Shown: one piece after another, positions 9,536 through 17,455 of the stretch | Numbering within the stretch: position 1 is the stretch's first letter | Layout of the letters: the number at the start of each line of letters is the position of its first letter | Source: Psychromonas ingrahamii 37 | Lineage (GTDB): Bacteria; Pseudomonadota; Gammaproteobacteria; Enterobacterales; Psychromonadaceae | Length of the DNA stretch: 64,000 nucleotides | Direction of reading: 5' to 3' | Assembly: GCF_000015285.1 (NCBI RefSeq) | Contig: NC_008709.1 | Coordinates: 620,001 to 684,000, forward strand | Program-made: the position numbers and the translations under genes | Notes under the pieces: model-generated | The model's database searches: none | The model's input: only the letters and a program-made list of their open reading frames with translations | What the model was told of the DNA's origin: nothing

Positions 9536-9767
9536 ACGAGTGTGTTACAGCTTTCTTCACTTTATGTGTTGGTTACACATAAATATCACTATTTTATTCG
9601 AATTAAATCCGAATCCGGCGTGACAGGCCGACCATGTTAAGCAAGAAGCCTAACCAACTGAACTACCACTCCACGAGTGTGTTACAGCTTTCTTCACTTT
9701 ATGTGTTGGTTACACATAAATATCACTATTTTATTCGAATTAAATCCGAATCCGGCATGACAGGCCG
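9513..9767. repeat. 118-bp direct repeat within the tRNA-Asp array
   Basis: Positions 9513-9630 and 9650-9767 are nearly identical (one difference seen, G/A at 9620/9757). The unit holds the 5' end of a tRNA-Asp gene plus its spacer and a partial anticodon arm, so it records a duplication of tRNA-spacer DNA. Confidence 0.9.
9616..9673 (-). pseudogene. tRNA-Asp fragment
   Basis: The 5' half of a tRNA-Asp (acceptor GGAGTGG, D-arm) is followed by CTTCTTGCTTAACATG in place of the anticodon stem and then a stray anticodon-arm piece. No T-arm is present. The replacement resembles that in the two 91-nt decayed copies. Confidence 0.65.
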
Positions 9768-9794
9768 GCTATTTGTTTTATACGTAAATACTGT

Positions 9795-9871
9795 TGGCGG
9801 AGTGGACGGGACTCGAACCCGCGACCCCCGGCGTGACAGGCCGGTATTCTAACCAACTGAACTACCACTCC
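9795..9871 (-). tRNA. tRNA-Asp (GTC)
   Basis: An intact 77-nt gene identical in its arms to the other four; encoded CCA and GTC anticodon. A short stray anticodon-arm fragment (CCGGCATGACAGGCCGG on the plus strand) lies just downstream at 9752-9768. Confidence 0.97.
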
Positions 9872-9979
9872 ACGTAGTATTACAGTACTAAACATCACTA
9901 TTTTACTCGAATAAAAACTCGAATCCGGCGTGACAAGCCGACTATTGATCATTATCGTTCTCATACCTAAATATGATGT

Positions 9980-10056
9980 TGGCGGAGTGGACGGGACTCG
10001 AACCCGCGACCCCCGGCGTGACAGGCCGGTATTCTAACCAACTGAACTACCACTCC
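9980..10056 (-). tRNA. tRNA-Asp (GTC)
   Basis: An intact 77-nt gene with encoded CCA. Downstream at 9926-9942 is another stray anticodon-arm fragment (CCGGCGTGACAAGCCG on the plus strand). Confidence 0.97.
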
Positions 10057-10197
10057 ACGTGATAATCATCAGTTATTACTTTTTATTTTCATAAAATTTA
10101 GTTAAAGTTTTTACCTTAACAATCGATGTAATAAATCGATTTACAACCTGTTTAATTTGCTGGAATTTACTTGCCAATAAACTTTATAATAAGATAT

Positions 10198-10274
10198 TGG
10201 CGGAGTGGACGGGACTCGAACCCGCGACCCCCGGCGTGACAGGCCGGTATTCTAACCAACTGAACTACCACTCC
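10198..10274 (-). tRNA. tRNA-Asp (GTC), promoter-proximal
   Basis: The first gene of the array in transcription order, 77 nt with encoded CCA. It is next to dnaQ, as aspV is in E. coli, so this is probably the ancestral copy from which the others arose. Confidence 0.97.
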
Positions 10275-10319
10275 AGCAAATGTCAACAACACACAATGTG
10301 CATCTTTGTTGAGGCGCAG

Positions 10320-10348
10320 ATAATACGGAGTTGCATTTGCCGAGTCAA
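10320..10348 (-). promoter_or_regulatory. Sigma-70 promoter of the tRNA-Asp array
   Basis: On the minus strand TTGACT (10348-10343), a 17-bp spacer and TATTAT (10325-10320) are followed by the GC-rich discriminator CTGCGCC. This layout is typical of stable-RNA promoters under stringent control. It points into the tRNA array, about 45 bp before the first gene. Confidence 0.85.
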
Positions 10349-10551
10349 TAAAGAAATGCCAATATTTTGTCTTAACTTTCTCGATCGCTCGTTTTATCGT
10401 CATTATGCCTGTTTTTTAACTTATTTGAACACTAAAGTGCTTGTTGCTTATCGCTTTTTGAGGCTTGCCATAAGGTCATTGATCACAATGTTCATTGTTT
10501 AAATTTCATTTTTAGATTTATTACCGCGTTCCAATATCAACCCGGCTATCC

Positions 10552-11271
10552 TTATTCCCGCCATAGGCAGCTGGCTGACTTTTCAATGAGATCTAAGCGT
10601 TTTTCATGTGCTTGCTGTTCATCTTCGCTGGCGCTAATAATAGTGAGTGGCGATTGTGTTTTTCTTACGCGTTTTCCAGTATTAGTGTCATTTTGTCCAG
10701 AGCTTGAGAGGTTAAGTTTTTTTTGCCCTCCGGTCATAAGCAGATAAACATCCGCCAATATTTCCGCATCTAATAAAGCGCCATGCAGAACACGGTGCTT
10801 ATTATCAATACCCAGTTCCCTGCACAGAGCATCAAGGCTTGCGCGTTTGCCGGGGTACATTTTTCTTGCCATGACTAATGTATCTGTGATGGTCGATATT
10901 TCAGCGGTTGGTTTTGTTCTTTTATTTAAAAAACGAAACTCCTGATCCATAAAACCGACGTCAAAGGGTGCGTTATGGATAACTAATTCGGCCCCTTTGA
11001 TAAATTCTATGAATTCATCTGCAATGTCGCTAAATGCGGGTTTATCGTGTAAAAATTCATCGGTAATACCATGAACTGCTATCGCTTCGGGGTCTATTTC
11101 ACGATCCGGTTTGACATAAACATGGAAATGGCGGCCGGTTAAACGTCGATTAATAACTTCAACACAACCAATTTCGATGATCCGATGACCGACATAAATT
11201 GTGCCACCTTTATTCATACCCGTTGTCTCTGTGTCTAACACAACCTGTCGTATCATTTTCTCTGTGTTCAT
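10552..11271 (-). CDS. dnaQ: DNA polymerase III epsilon subunit (3'-5' proofreading exonuclease)
   Basis: The proofreading subunit of the replicative polymerase core. It is a DEDDh exonuclease: ExoI is VLDTETTG (Asp13, Glu15), ExoII IHNAPFDVGFMD, ExoIII HGALLDAEILA. The C-terminal tail, ending SCLWRE, resembles the polymerase-alpha-binding tail of E. coli DnaQ. I chose the ATG at 11271 (MNTEKMIRQ, 239 aa) over the earlier ATG at 11295, because it matches the family N-terminus. It is divergent from rnhA with overlapping control regions, as in E. coli. Confidence 0.95.
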   Translation of the reverse strand: MNTEKMIRQVVLDTETTGMNKGGTIYVGHRIIEIGCVEVINRRLTGRHFHVYVKPDREIDPEAIAVHGITDEFLHDKPAFSDIADEFIEFIKGAELVIHNAPFDVGFMDQEFRFLNKRTKPTAEISTITDTLVMARKMYPGKRASLDALCRELGIDNKHRVLHGALLDAEILADVYLLMTGGQKKLNLSSSGQNDTNTGKRVRKTQSPLTIISASEDEQQAHEKRLDLIEKSASCLWRE

Positions 11272-11329
11272 GCGGATCTCAATTAATAGTTTCAATAATT
11301 TGAATATTAGCCGTATAGTTTACCACCTA

Positions 11330-11404
11330 ATACCCAAATTACCTCAAGATGCAGGTACTTCATAATGAAGTGGGTGGATTTATAATAATTAATCAATTTG
11401 GTAT
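11330..11404. repeat. MITE-like repeat in the dnaQ-rnhA spacer
   Basis: The element starts ATACCCAAATTACCTCAAG and ends ATTAATCAATTTGGTAT. The same two ends bound the 99-bp element at 13400-13498. It fills more than half of the divergent promoter region and ends four bases before the rnhA start codon. Confidence 0.75.
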
Positions 11405-11408
11405 ACGA

Positions 11409-11870
11409 ATGAAAAAAATTCAACTTTTTACAGATGGTTCCTGTTTAGGTAACCCCGGCCCCGGCGGTTACGGCGCTGTGATGATTTATAATGAACACTG
11501 CAAAGAGTTGTCGGAAGGTTTTTTGCTCACTACGAACAACCGGATGGAAATGTTAGCCTGTATAAAAGCGCTGCAAAGCTTAACCGAGCCCTGTGAAGTT
11601 GAGTTAACAACCGATAGTCAGTATGTGCGTCAAGGAATCACGTTATGGATTCATAATTGGAAAAAACGCGGTTGGAAAACCGCCGCTAAAGCGCCGGTTA
11701 AAAATGTCGATCTGTGGAAGGCATTGGATGCGGCACAAGAGAAGCATAAAGTCGCTTGGCATTGGGTTAAAGGTCACTCAGGTCACCCTGAAAATGAGCG
11801 CTGCGATGATCTTGCTCGTCGGGCTGCAGAAAATAACCCTACCCAAGAGGATATTGGTTACGAGGGCTAG
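11409..11870 (+). CDS. rnhA: Ribonuclease HI
   Basis: Degrades the RNA strand of RNA-DNA hybrids. The 153-aa protein has the catalytic carboxylates Asp9 ([14 protein letters not shown]), Glu47 (NNRMEM) and Asp69 ([11 protein letters not shown]), the basic-protrusion region [10 protein letters not shown], and the C-terminal [13 protein letters not shown]. The ATG at 11409 fits the family start; the frame stays open upstream but only through the repeat element. The ribosome binding site is weak. Its 3' end overlaps yafS by 32 bp, tail to tail. Confidence 0.96.
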   Translation: MKKIQLFTDGSCLGNPGPGGYGAVMIYNEHCKELSEGFLLTTNNRMEMLACIKALQSLTEPCEVELTTDSQYVRQGITLWIHNWKKRGWKTAAKAPVKNVDLWKALDAAQEKHKVAWHWVKGHSGHPENERCDDLARRAAENNPTQEDIGYEG

Positions 11871-12579
11871 TCCGTGTTGCCGCTGCCTGCCCGGTTATCA
11901 TTTTTCCCTTAAATTGAAAGGGATATTTGACGGGCGTCATGGGTATGGTGCTCTTTTTTGCGATAATAAAATAAACACTGCAAAAATAGGGGAGATAGTT
12001 CTGCCCAAAATCCTCAATAAAAAGTGAGCAGGTGCTATTTAAATTGCGTGATAGAAAATCAAAATGCTGTTTTTGCTGAATTTTAAAGCCCAGTAAATGC
12101 AGCCAATCAATCACCCTGTTGGGTAAAAAAAGGCGTGCATTCTTAGGGTTTTTAGGGTTAAGTGCGGTACGTAATCCAAGTAAACTTATTGGATTGTAAC
12201 CACTGATGATTAACGTACCGTCGAGTGCTAACACCCTGTCTATTTCCCGTAATAATTGGTGAGGATCGCTTGAAAAATCTAATTCATGGGTCAGAATACA
12301 CAGGTCGATTGTAGAATCCTGCAGCGGTAACTGATTTATGTCAGCTTGCAAACTAAGATTGTCGCCACTACTTGCGCAGTTTATTTGATGAGTAATTATC
12401 GAGTTTGAGGTGTTGATCTGACAACTTAACTGACCTAATTTCAACAAGTTATAGCCAAAGCATTGTTCTAGGCAATCATCAACACGTTGTTGCGTTTGTT
12501 GATGCAGCAACTCCCCGTTGGGTAATTGTTGCCAGGACCTGAGAGGGGGTAAAATACGGGATGTTTTGGCAGACCTCAT
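11839..12579 (-). CDS. yafS: SAM-dependent methyltransferase, YafS type
   Basis: A class I methyltransferase-like protein of unknown substrate, 246 aa. It resembles E. coli YafS in sequence ([31 protein letters not shown]) and in position, between rnhA and gloB. The SAM-binding glycine loop near residue 60 is degenerate, as is usual in this family, so catalytic activity is uncertain. The ATG at 12579 is preferred: a GTG four codons earlier is in frame but overlaps the GGAG ribosome binding site. It is convergent with rnhA and divergent from gloB. Confidence 0.85.
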   Translation of the reverse strand: MRSAKTSRILPPLRSWQQLPNGELLHQQTQQRVDDCLEQCFGYNLLKLGQLSCQINTSNSIITHQINCASSGDNLSLQADINQLPLQDSTIDLCILTHELDFSSDPHQLLREIDRVLALDGTLIISGYNPISLLGLRTALNPKNPKNARLFLPNRVIDWLHLLGFKIQQKQHFDFLSRNLNSTCSLFIEDFGQNYLPYFCSVYFIIAKKSTIPMTPVKYPFQFKGKMITGQAAATRTSPRNQYPLG

Positions 12580-12620
12580 GGGTTGAGTCACTCCAAGTTA
12601 AATTAAATAGAGGTTATGTA

Positions 12621-13391
12621 ATGGAAAATGTAATAACAATTAAAGCATTTGAGGATAACTATATTTGGCTTATCAAAGATAGTCAAAGTCAACACTGTAT
12701 CATTGTTGATCCCGGTGATGCCGCGCCCGTTTTAACAATATTAGAAGATCAGAAATTGATTGTAGATGCTATTCTTTTAACACACCATCATTATGATCAT
12801 ATTGGGGGTGTTGATGCATTATTATCTGCACGGGATGAAAAAATCTCAATCTATAGCAAAAAGAAATTATTTGACCGCTGCAGGTTAGTAAATGAAAGTG
12901 ATACTTTAAGCTTTTTTGACGGTAAACTTTCATTGCAGGTGATGGAAGTGCCTGGGCATACCTTGGATCATGTTGCCTTTTATAATGACGAGCTGCTATT
13001 TTGCGGAGATACCCTATTTTCAGGCGGGTGCGGGCGTGTATTTGAAGGTAGTTTCGAACAAATGTTTAAAGCGGTGTCTCGTCTGGCACTGTTACCGGAA
13101 AATACAAAAGTATATTGTGCTCATGAATATACTCAAAATAATCTTATTTTTGCACATCAGATTGAACCTAAAAATAAGGCATTATTAAATTATATACAAC
13201 AAGTCAGCAAAAAACGTCAGCAGGGGCAGCCAACAATCCCTTCAACAATAGGGTTAGAAAAGGAAATTAATCCCTTCCTGCGCTGCCAGCAACAAACGGT
13301 CATTAATAAGTTACAAAGTCATTTAGGTAAAGAGTTAAATGATCCGCTTAGCTGCTTTAGTGCGTTGCGTCAGTATAAAGATAATTTTTAA
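12621..13391 (+). CDS. gloB: Hydroxyacylglutathione hydrolase (glyoxalase II)
   Basis: Hydrolyses S-lactoylglutathione to lactate and glutathione, completing methylglyoxal detoxification in the cytoplasm. It is a metallo-beta-lactamase fold protein of 256 aa with the binuclear metal motif THHHYDHIGG (His55, His57, Asp59, His60), the second-shell GHTLDHV, and CGDTLFSGGCGR. AGAGG lies before the ATG at 12621. The gloB-yafS-rnhA-dnaQ order matches E. coli. Confidence 0.97.
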   Translation: MENVITIKAFEDNYIWLIKDSQSQHCIIVDPGDAAPVLTILEDQKLIVDAILLTHHHYDHIGGVDALLSARDEKISIYSKKKLFDRCRLVNESDTLSFFDGKLSLQVMEVPGHTLDHVAFYNDELLFCGDTLFSGGCGRVFEGSFEQMFKAVSRLALLPENTKVYCAHEYTQNNLIFAHQIEPKNKALLNYIQQVSKKRQQGQPTIPSTIGLEKEINPFLRCQQQTVINKLQSHLGKELNDPLSCFSALRQYKDNF

Positions 13392-13399
13392 TTATACGG

Positions 13400-13498
13400 A
13401 TACCCAAATTACTTGAAGATGCAGATTTCTGCATTTTCAAGTAATTTGGGTCTCTTTGACACGTTCTTCCCACTCAGCGGCATTAATCAATTTGGTAT
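13400..13498. repeat. MITE-like repeat with a long internal hairpin, between gloB and mltD
   Basis: Ends ATACCCAAATTACTTGAAG and ATTAATCAATTTGGTAT are shared with the element at 11330-11404. Inside, 13402-13451 folds into a 23-bp hairpin with one mismatch (ACCCAAATTACTTGAA...TTCAAGTAATTTGGGT) and a short loop. The hairpin starts about ten bases after the gloB stop and may serve as its terminator. Confidence 0.85.
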
Positions 13499-13550
13499 TA
13501 GGACAAATTAAGCTAGAATACTCGGCTTATTCACAGTGGGTAGTATTTTT

Positions 13551-15125
13551 ATGAAATTTTTTCTGTCGGTTTTTATTCTGTTTTTTGTTACCGCCTGTAC
13601 TAGTACAGGTGAGTTGGCTGGGCCCGAACCCTCCAGAAAAAACATTGAAGAGCTACAACAAGAGATGTTCAGTCGGTCTGCCGAATGGAGAACGGCACCT
13701 TTTATGGACGAAAAGTCCCTTCCCGAAAGTTATGATAATCTTTGGTTAAAGTTAGCTGAAGGTTTTGAATTTGAAGTGCCTCAAAACGCGCGTGTCGCTA
13801 AACAACGGGATTATTTTTTAAAGCATCCAAATCACCTGGCGGAAGTTTCAAAACGAGCAGAACCTTTTTTATATCTGATTATTGAACAAATAGAAGCAAA
13901 AAACTTACCCCTTGAACTTGCTTTATTACCTGTTGTAGAAAGTACTTTTAATCCCTTTGCTTATTCGCAGAGTCATGCTTCCGGTTTGTGGCAATTTATG
14001 CCGGCCACAGGGGTACGATTCGGATTAACTCAAGACTGGTGGTACGACGGTCGTCGCGACGTTTATGCTTCAACAGATGCAGCTTTAACCTATATGGATA
14101 TATTACATAACTATTTAAATGAAGACTGGTTACATGCACTCGCGGCCTATAACTCTGGAGAAGGGCGGGTAGAAAGAGCGGTTCGCGCTAATAAGAAATA
14201 CAATAAACCGACAGATTACTGGCATTTGTCCTTGCCAATAGAGACGCAAGAGTACGTCCCAAAGCTATTAGCTTTAGTTGATATTTTACGTAACCACAAA
14301 AAGTATGGTATTGAGCTGCCAGTGATAGCAAATAAGCAGGTACTGACTTACGTAGATACCGGTTCGCAACTAGATCTTGCTTATGCGGCAGAATTGGCCG
14401 AGTTATCACCTGACGATCTTCAGTTATTAAATCCCGCTTATAATCGCTGGGTAACTTCACCAAACGGTCCTCACCGATTACTTATCCCGACAAAAATTGC
14501 ACAGCAGTTTAGTCAAAAATTGGCTAATACGGCGCAAAATAAGCGCACCAGATGGTCTCGTTATACTGTGCAGTCAGGTGATAACCTGGGGTTCATTGCG
14601 CGCGAAAATTATACAACGATAAATATTCTTAAACAGGTTAACAACCTTGATAGTGCATTTATAAAAATAGGACAGCCTTTACTTATTCCGTTTGCAAGTG
14701 AGGCCCAGAAGGATGATTTTTCTCGTCAGGCGAGGCGCTTTGAAGGTCAACAAGCCTCTGCAAACAAAACAAAAAAGAAAGTTATCTACACAGTAAGTGA
14801 AGCTGATACGCTCTGGGATATTAGTCGTGACTTTAATGTGAGGGTTAAAGAGATTGCCAAATGGAATACAATCAATAGTACAGAACCGTTACAGTTGGGG
14901 CAAAAATTAACCGTTTGGAAAGCGATTAAATCCACACCCAATAAAAACGATACTCACCGTATGACCTATCAGGTACGCGCCGGAGACTCTCTTCACCTGA
15001 TTGCATCAAAATTTAATGTAAAGCTCGTCGATTTAGTGCGTTGGAATGAGTTGAATAAAGGTGAATATATTCAGCCGGGGCAAAAATTAGAACTCTATGT
15101 TGCAGTGCAAAAATCTCGGACTTAA
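13551..15125 (+). CDS. mltD: Membrane-bound lytic murein transglycosylase D (lipoprotein)
   Basis: Cleaves peptidoglycan glycan strands to 1,6-anhydromuropeptides. The 524-aa protein has a lipoprotein signal peptide with lipobox FVTA-C (Cys16), an SLT domain with catalytic Glu130 in LLPVVESTFNPFA, SGLWQFMPATG and AAYNSGEGRV, and three C-terminal LysM repeats (about residues 340-383, 407-455, 470-518) for peptidoglycan binding. I prefer the ATG at 13551 over the in-frame GTG at 13536, since it gives a normal signal peptide. It follows gloB as in E. coli. Confidence 0.95.
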   Translation: MKFFLSVFILFFVTACTSTGELAGPEPSRKNIEELQQEMFSRSAEWRTAPFMDEKSLPESYDNLWLKLAEGFEFEVPQNARVAKQRDYFLKHPNHLAEVSKRAEPFLYLIIEQIEAKNLPLELALLPVVESTFNPFAYSQSHASGLWQFMPATGVRFGLTQDWWYDGRRDVYASTDAALTYMDILHNYLNEDWLHALAAYNSGEGRVERAVRANKKYNKPTDYWHLSLPIETQEYVPKLLALVDILRNHKKYGIELPVIANKQVLTYVDTGSQLDLAYAAELAELSPDDLQLLNPAYNRWVTSPNGPHRLLIPTKIAQQFSQKLANTAQNKRTRWSRYTVQSGDNLGFIARENYTTINILKQVNNLDSAFIKIGQPLLIPFASEAQKDDFSRQARRFEGQQASANKTKKKVIYTVSEADTLWDISRDFNVRVKEIAKWNTINSTEPLQLGQKLTVWKAIKSTPNKNDTHRMTYQVRAGDSLHLIASKFNVKLVDLVRWNELNKGEYIQPGQKLELYVAVQKSRT

Positions 15126-15144
15126 CTGGATGGATAATCTATAA

Positions 15145-15170
15145 AAAAAACCGCTAAGAAGCGGTTTTTT
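15145..15170. terminator. Bidirectional terminator between mltD and the E-set protein
   Basis: AAAAAACCGCT - AAGA - AGCGGTTTTTT forms an 11-bp stem. A-run and T-run flank it, so it can end transcription from both convergent genes. Confidence 0.92.
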
Positions 15171-15192
15171 CATAGACAGTTAAAATAAATAT

Positions 15193-15522
15193 TTACTGGG
15201 TAATCTGTAATAATGCATTTTTGCCACCATTATTCATACCGTTATCAACGAGGGCATCAGCATCGCTTGGTAATATGCTGAATTCGTGACCCTCATCTGC
15301 CGTGGCGATGTAGATAAACTGAAAACTATTATTACCTGCAGTGGGAATATTTTCCGTCACTTTAAACTTGCCATTTTTGAATTTTTTAAGTTCAATTGCA
15401 GACCAATTGTTGTGTTCAGAAAGCAAAATAATGCTTTTTGCGCCTAAAGCTTCTTCCTTTTCTATTTCAAACGTGACTTTAAGCAGAGGTTTACTTTTCA
15501 AATATTGTTTTTTTATGGGCAT
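15193..15522 (-). CDS. Small isoamylase-type early-set (CBM48-like) protein
   Basis: A 109-aa cytoplasmic protein resembling the glycogen-binding early-set domain of branching and debranching enzymes and AMPK-beta. Diagnostic parts are KVTFEI, then SIILLSEHNNWS (the usual GDFNxW position), KKFKNGKFKVTENI, and FQFIYIAT. It stands alone as a single domain; no catalytic glycoside hydrolase module follows. Small proteins of this kind are common in marine Gammaproteobacteria and have no known biochemical role. AAGGAG precedes the ATG. A role in binding glycogen or another alpha-glucan is inference only. Confidence 0.75.
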   Translation of the reverse strand: MPIKKQYLKSKPLLKVTFEIEKEEALGAKSIILLSEHNNWSAIELKKFKNGKFKVTENIPTAGNNSFQFIYIATADEGHEFSILPSDADALVDNGMNNGGKNALLQITQ

Positions 15523-15595
15523 CTTTAACTCCTTAAGATTAATAATAAATTTACTGTAAAAACGGATTAAATTCTATAAAAATTATCTTTATTTC

Positions 15596-16270
15596 TTATT
15601 TTATATTGAAATATTGACTAATAATTGATTGTGTAAATGTCTTTTTTAAGTAAAAACCCCGTGGGCGAACTTTTATTAATTGTCCGTCTTCTCCAACCGC
15701 ATTGGTTAAGCACTTCCCATTAGCCGCCTTTGGCCTGAGTTGCATCACTTGACCATTCCGAGCTGTGATTGATTCTATTTGGCCAAGCGCAATTTTTTCC
15801 ATTATTTCATTCCAGTCCAATTTTAATAATTGGGTTTGTTGCTGATTAGCTGACCATAAAAAACTATTACCGACGATGCGATCACAAAGCGGGACAGTTC
15901 GCTCTCCCTGAACCGGAACCCATAAAACCTTGCTGATCTTATTGCGCACGTTGGAGTTTTCCCAATTTAGCTGACGGGTATTTAAAATAGGGGCGCTACA
16001 GACAAAGGTAGTTTCCAATACTTTGCCATTTTGATCAATTGGAATTGTTTTTAGTTCAATACCGAGATGCTTAAAGTCTTGCTCAGGTTTGCTGCCGGCG
16101 GTGGCGCCTAGGTGCCATTCTATAAGTTGACCCACCCAGCCTTTATTGCTGCGTAAATCCTTAGCCATAGGCTGGCCGGCCATCTCGGCCAGTTCCTCCA
16201 GAGAATGGCCAGCAATTTGCTCACATCGACTTAGCAGTTCGGCGGTTGAACGGGGAGAATTAAAGTCCAT
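15596..16270 (-). CDS. mutH: DNA mismatch repair endonuclease MutH
   Basis: Nicks the unmethylated strand at hemimethylated GATC sites when activated by MutS-MutL. The 224-aa protein is of normal length. It carries the PD-(D/E)XK-like active site Asp65, Glu72, Lys74 in DFKHLGIELKT, the N-terminal LEELAEM region and the C-terminal LRPKAAN and RGFYLKKTF. Its presence implies Dam methylation in this organism. It is divergent from rppH with a long AT-rich spacer. Confidence 0.96.
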   Translation of the reverse strand: MDFNSPRSTAELLSRCEQIAGHSLEELAEMAGQPMAKDLRSNKGWVGQLIEWHLGATAGSKPEQDFKHLGIELKTIPIDQNGKVLETTFVCSAPILNTRQLNWENSNVRNKISKVLWVPVQGERTVPLCDRIVGNSFLWSANQQQTQLLKLDWNEIMEKIALGQIESITARNGQVMQLRPKAANGKCLTNAVGEDGQLIKVRPRGFYLKKTFTQSIISQYFNIK

Positions 16271-16880
16271 GCTATTTACCCTATCTATTGACTCTATTCG
16301 GACTATTTATGTTTATTTTGTTAGCTGCACAGAGTTATTCACTTTTATCGGTTGAATAACTGAGTCTTAGCTGTCAATGACTCAAAAAATTAAATCACTA
16401 TTTTAAAAAGTCTTAAAAAACAGATTAATGTCGAATAATTAAACTAAAAAACGCGCTAATATTACAACTGTTTGTTTTTTGAACGAGCAAGATATGCACA
16501 CCCAGTTGTGAATGAAGACTACTGGATTTAAGTACATAGACTAATTTCAGTATCATGTTAAAAATGTATAACTACTTGTTATTTCCGGTATAATAAAAAT
16601 ATTGTTCTGAGTTTAATGGATCTTGAATCGCTTAAAAAACATCTATTATAACAACAGGCTTTTATTATGCACAAAGTTATGCACAGTTTTCGTGGATATC
16701 TAACAGTATAAATTATTTGCTGAAAATTTGTCTTGATAGATAACCGACATTTTTCAAATGAAGAATTTGATGGATCAGATAATCTGTGAAAGAATACGGC
16801 ATTAATTAAATTTTCATTCATTCATTATTATAAAAATCATAAAAACAAATAATGGATCATAACCTATAAAAGGCACTTTA
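16271..16880. other. AT-rich mutH-rppH intergenic region
   Basis: About 610 bp with no credible gene. It should hold the two divergent promoters. Two consecutive DnaA-box matches lie within it, and one-mismatch versions occur near 16332 (TTATTCACT) and 16493 (ATATGCACA). Confidence 0.5.
16665..16685 (+). promoter_or_regulatory. Two tandem DnaA boxes
   Basis: TTATGCACA occurs at 16665-16673 and again at 16677-16685, the same strand, 12 bp apart start to start. Both match TTATNCACA exactly. They lie about 200 bp upstream of rppH. Confidence 0.5.
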
Positions 16881-17426
16881 GTGATTGATACTGACGGTTA
16901 CCGTCCAAATGTAGGTATCATCATTTGTAATAATAATGCGCAGGTTTTATGGGCGAAACGATTTGGACAGCATTCATGGCAATTTCCTCAAGGGGGAATC
17001 AAAGAGGGGGAAACGCCTGAACAAGCCATGTATAGAGAACTGTACGAAGAAGTTGGTTTAAAACCTGAGCACGTTAAATTATTAGCAACTAGCCGTCATT
17101 GGTTACGTTATAAATTACCTAAACGATTAGTTCGTTGGGACTCGCCTGATCCAGTTTGCATCGGGCAGAAACAGCGCTGGTTTTTATTACAATTGATTTC
17201 AGATGAGCAGCAAATTGAGTTTGAGGCTTGCGGCAATCCTGAATTTGATGCTTGGCGCTGGGTAACTTATTGGTATCCTGTTCGTCAGGTTGTATCGTTC
17301 AAATGTGAAGTTTACCGTTGTGCCCTAAAAGAATTTTCAGCTGTTGCTTTTTCGTTAATGAAAAAAAGTTCAGACAAGAAAAGGAATAAACGGCCTCGTC
17401 GGGCATCTTTTTATAAAAAAAGATAA
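16881..17426 (+). CDS. rppH: RNA pyrophosphohydrolase
   Basis: Removes pyrophosphate from 5'-triphosphorylated mRNA, which starts RNase E-dependent decay. The Nudix box [20 protein letters not shown] spans residues 38-57 and continues VGL. The N-terminus [16 protein letters not shown] and the central [12 protein letters not shown] are typical. At 181 aa it is slightly longer than E. coli RppH, with a basic C-terminal tail. The start is GTG at 16881, as in E. coli. ptsP follows after 29 bp, so the two form an operon, as in many Gammaproteobacteria. Confidence 0.97.
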   Translation: MIDTDGYRPNVGIIICNNNAQVLWAKRFGQHSWQFPQGGIKEGETPEQAMYRELYEEVGLKPEHVKLLATSRHWLRYKLPKRLVRWDSPDPVCIGQKQRWFLLQLISDEQQIEFEACGNPEFDAWRWVTYWYPVRQVVSFKCEVYRCALKEFSAVAFSLMKKSSDKKRNKRPRRASFYKKR

Positions 17427-17455
17427 CAGAGCTTTTTCTAAGAAAGGCGTTTTGT

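Noticed and set aside
9615-9770. Repeated spacer blocks considered as a CRISPR-like array
   Set aside because: Repeat spacing is irregular, the repeats are tRNA pieces, and there are no cas genes.
9452-10502. Open frames of 60-100 codons that run through the tRNA-Asp array on both strands
   Set aside because: They are translations of the repeated tRNA genes and their spacers, with no ribosome binding sites.
16579-16821. 80-codon minus-strand frame between mutH and rppH
   Set aside because: The AT-rich control region explains it better; it has no ribosome binding site and overlaps the DnaA boxes.
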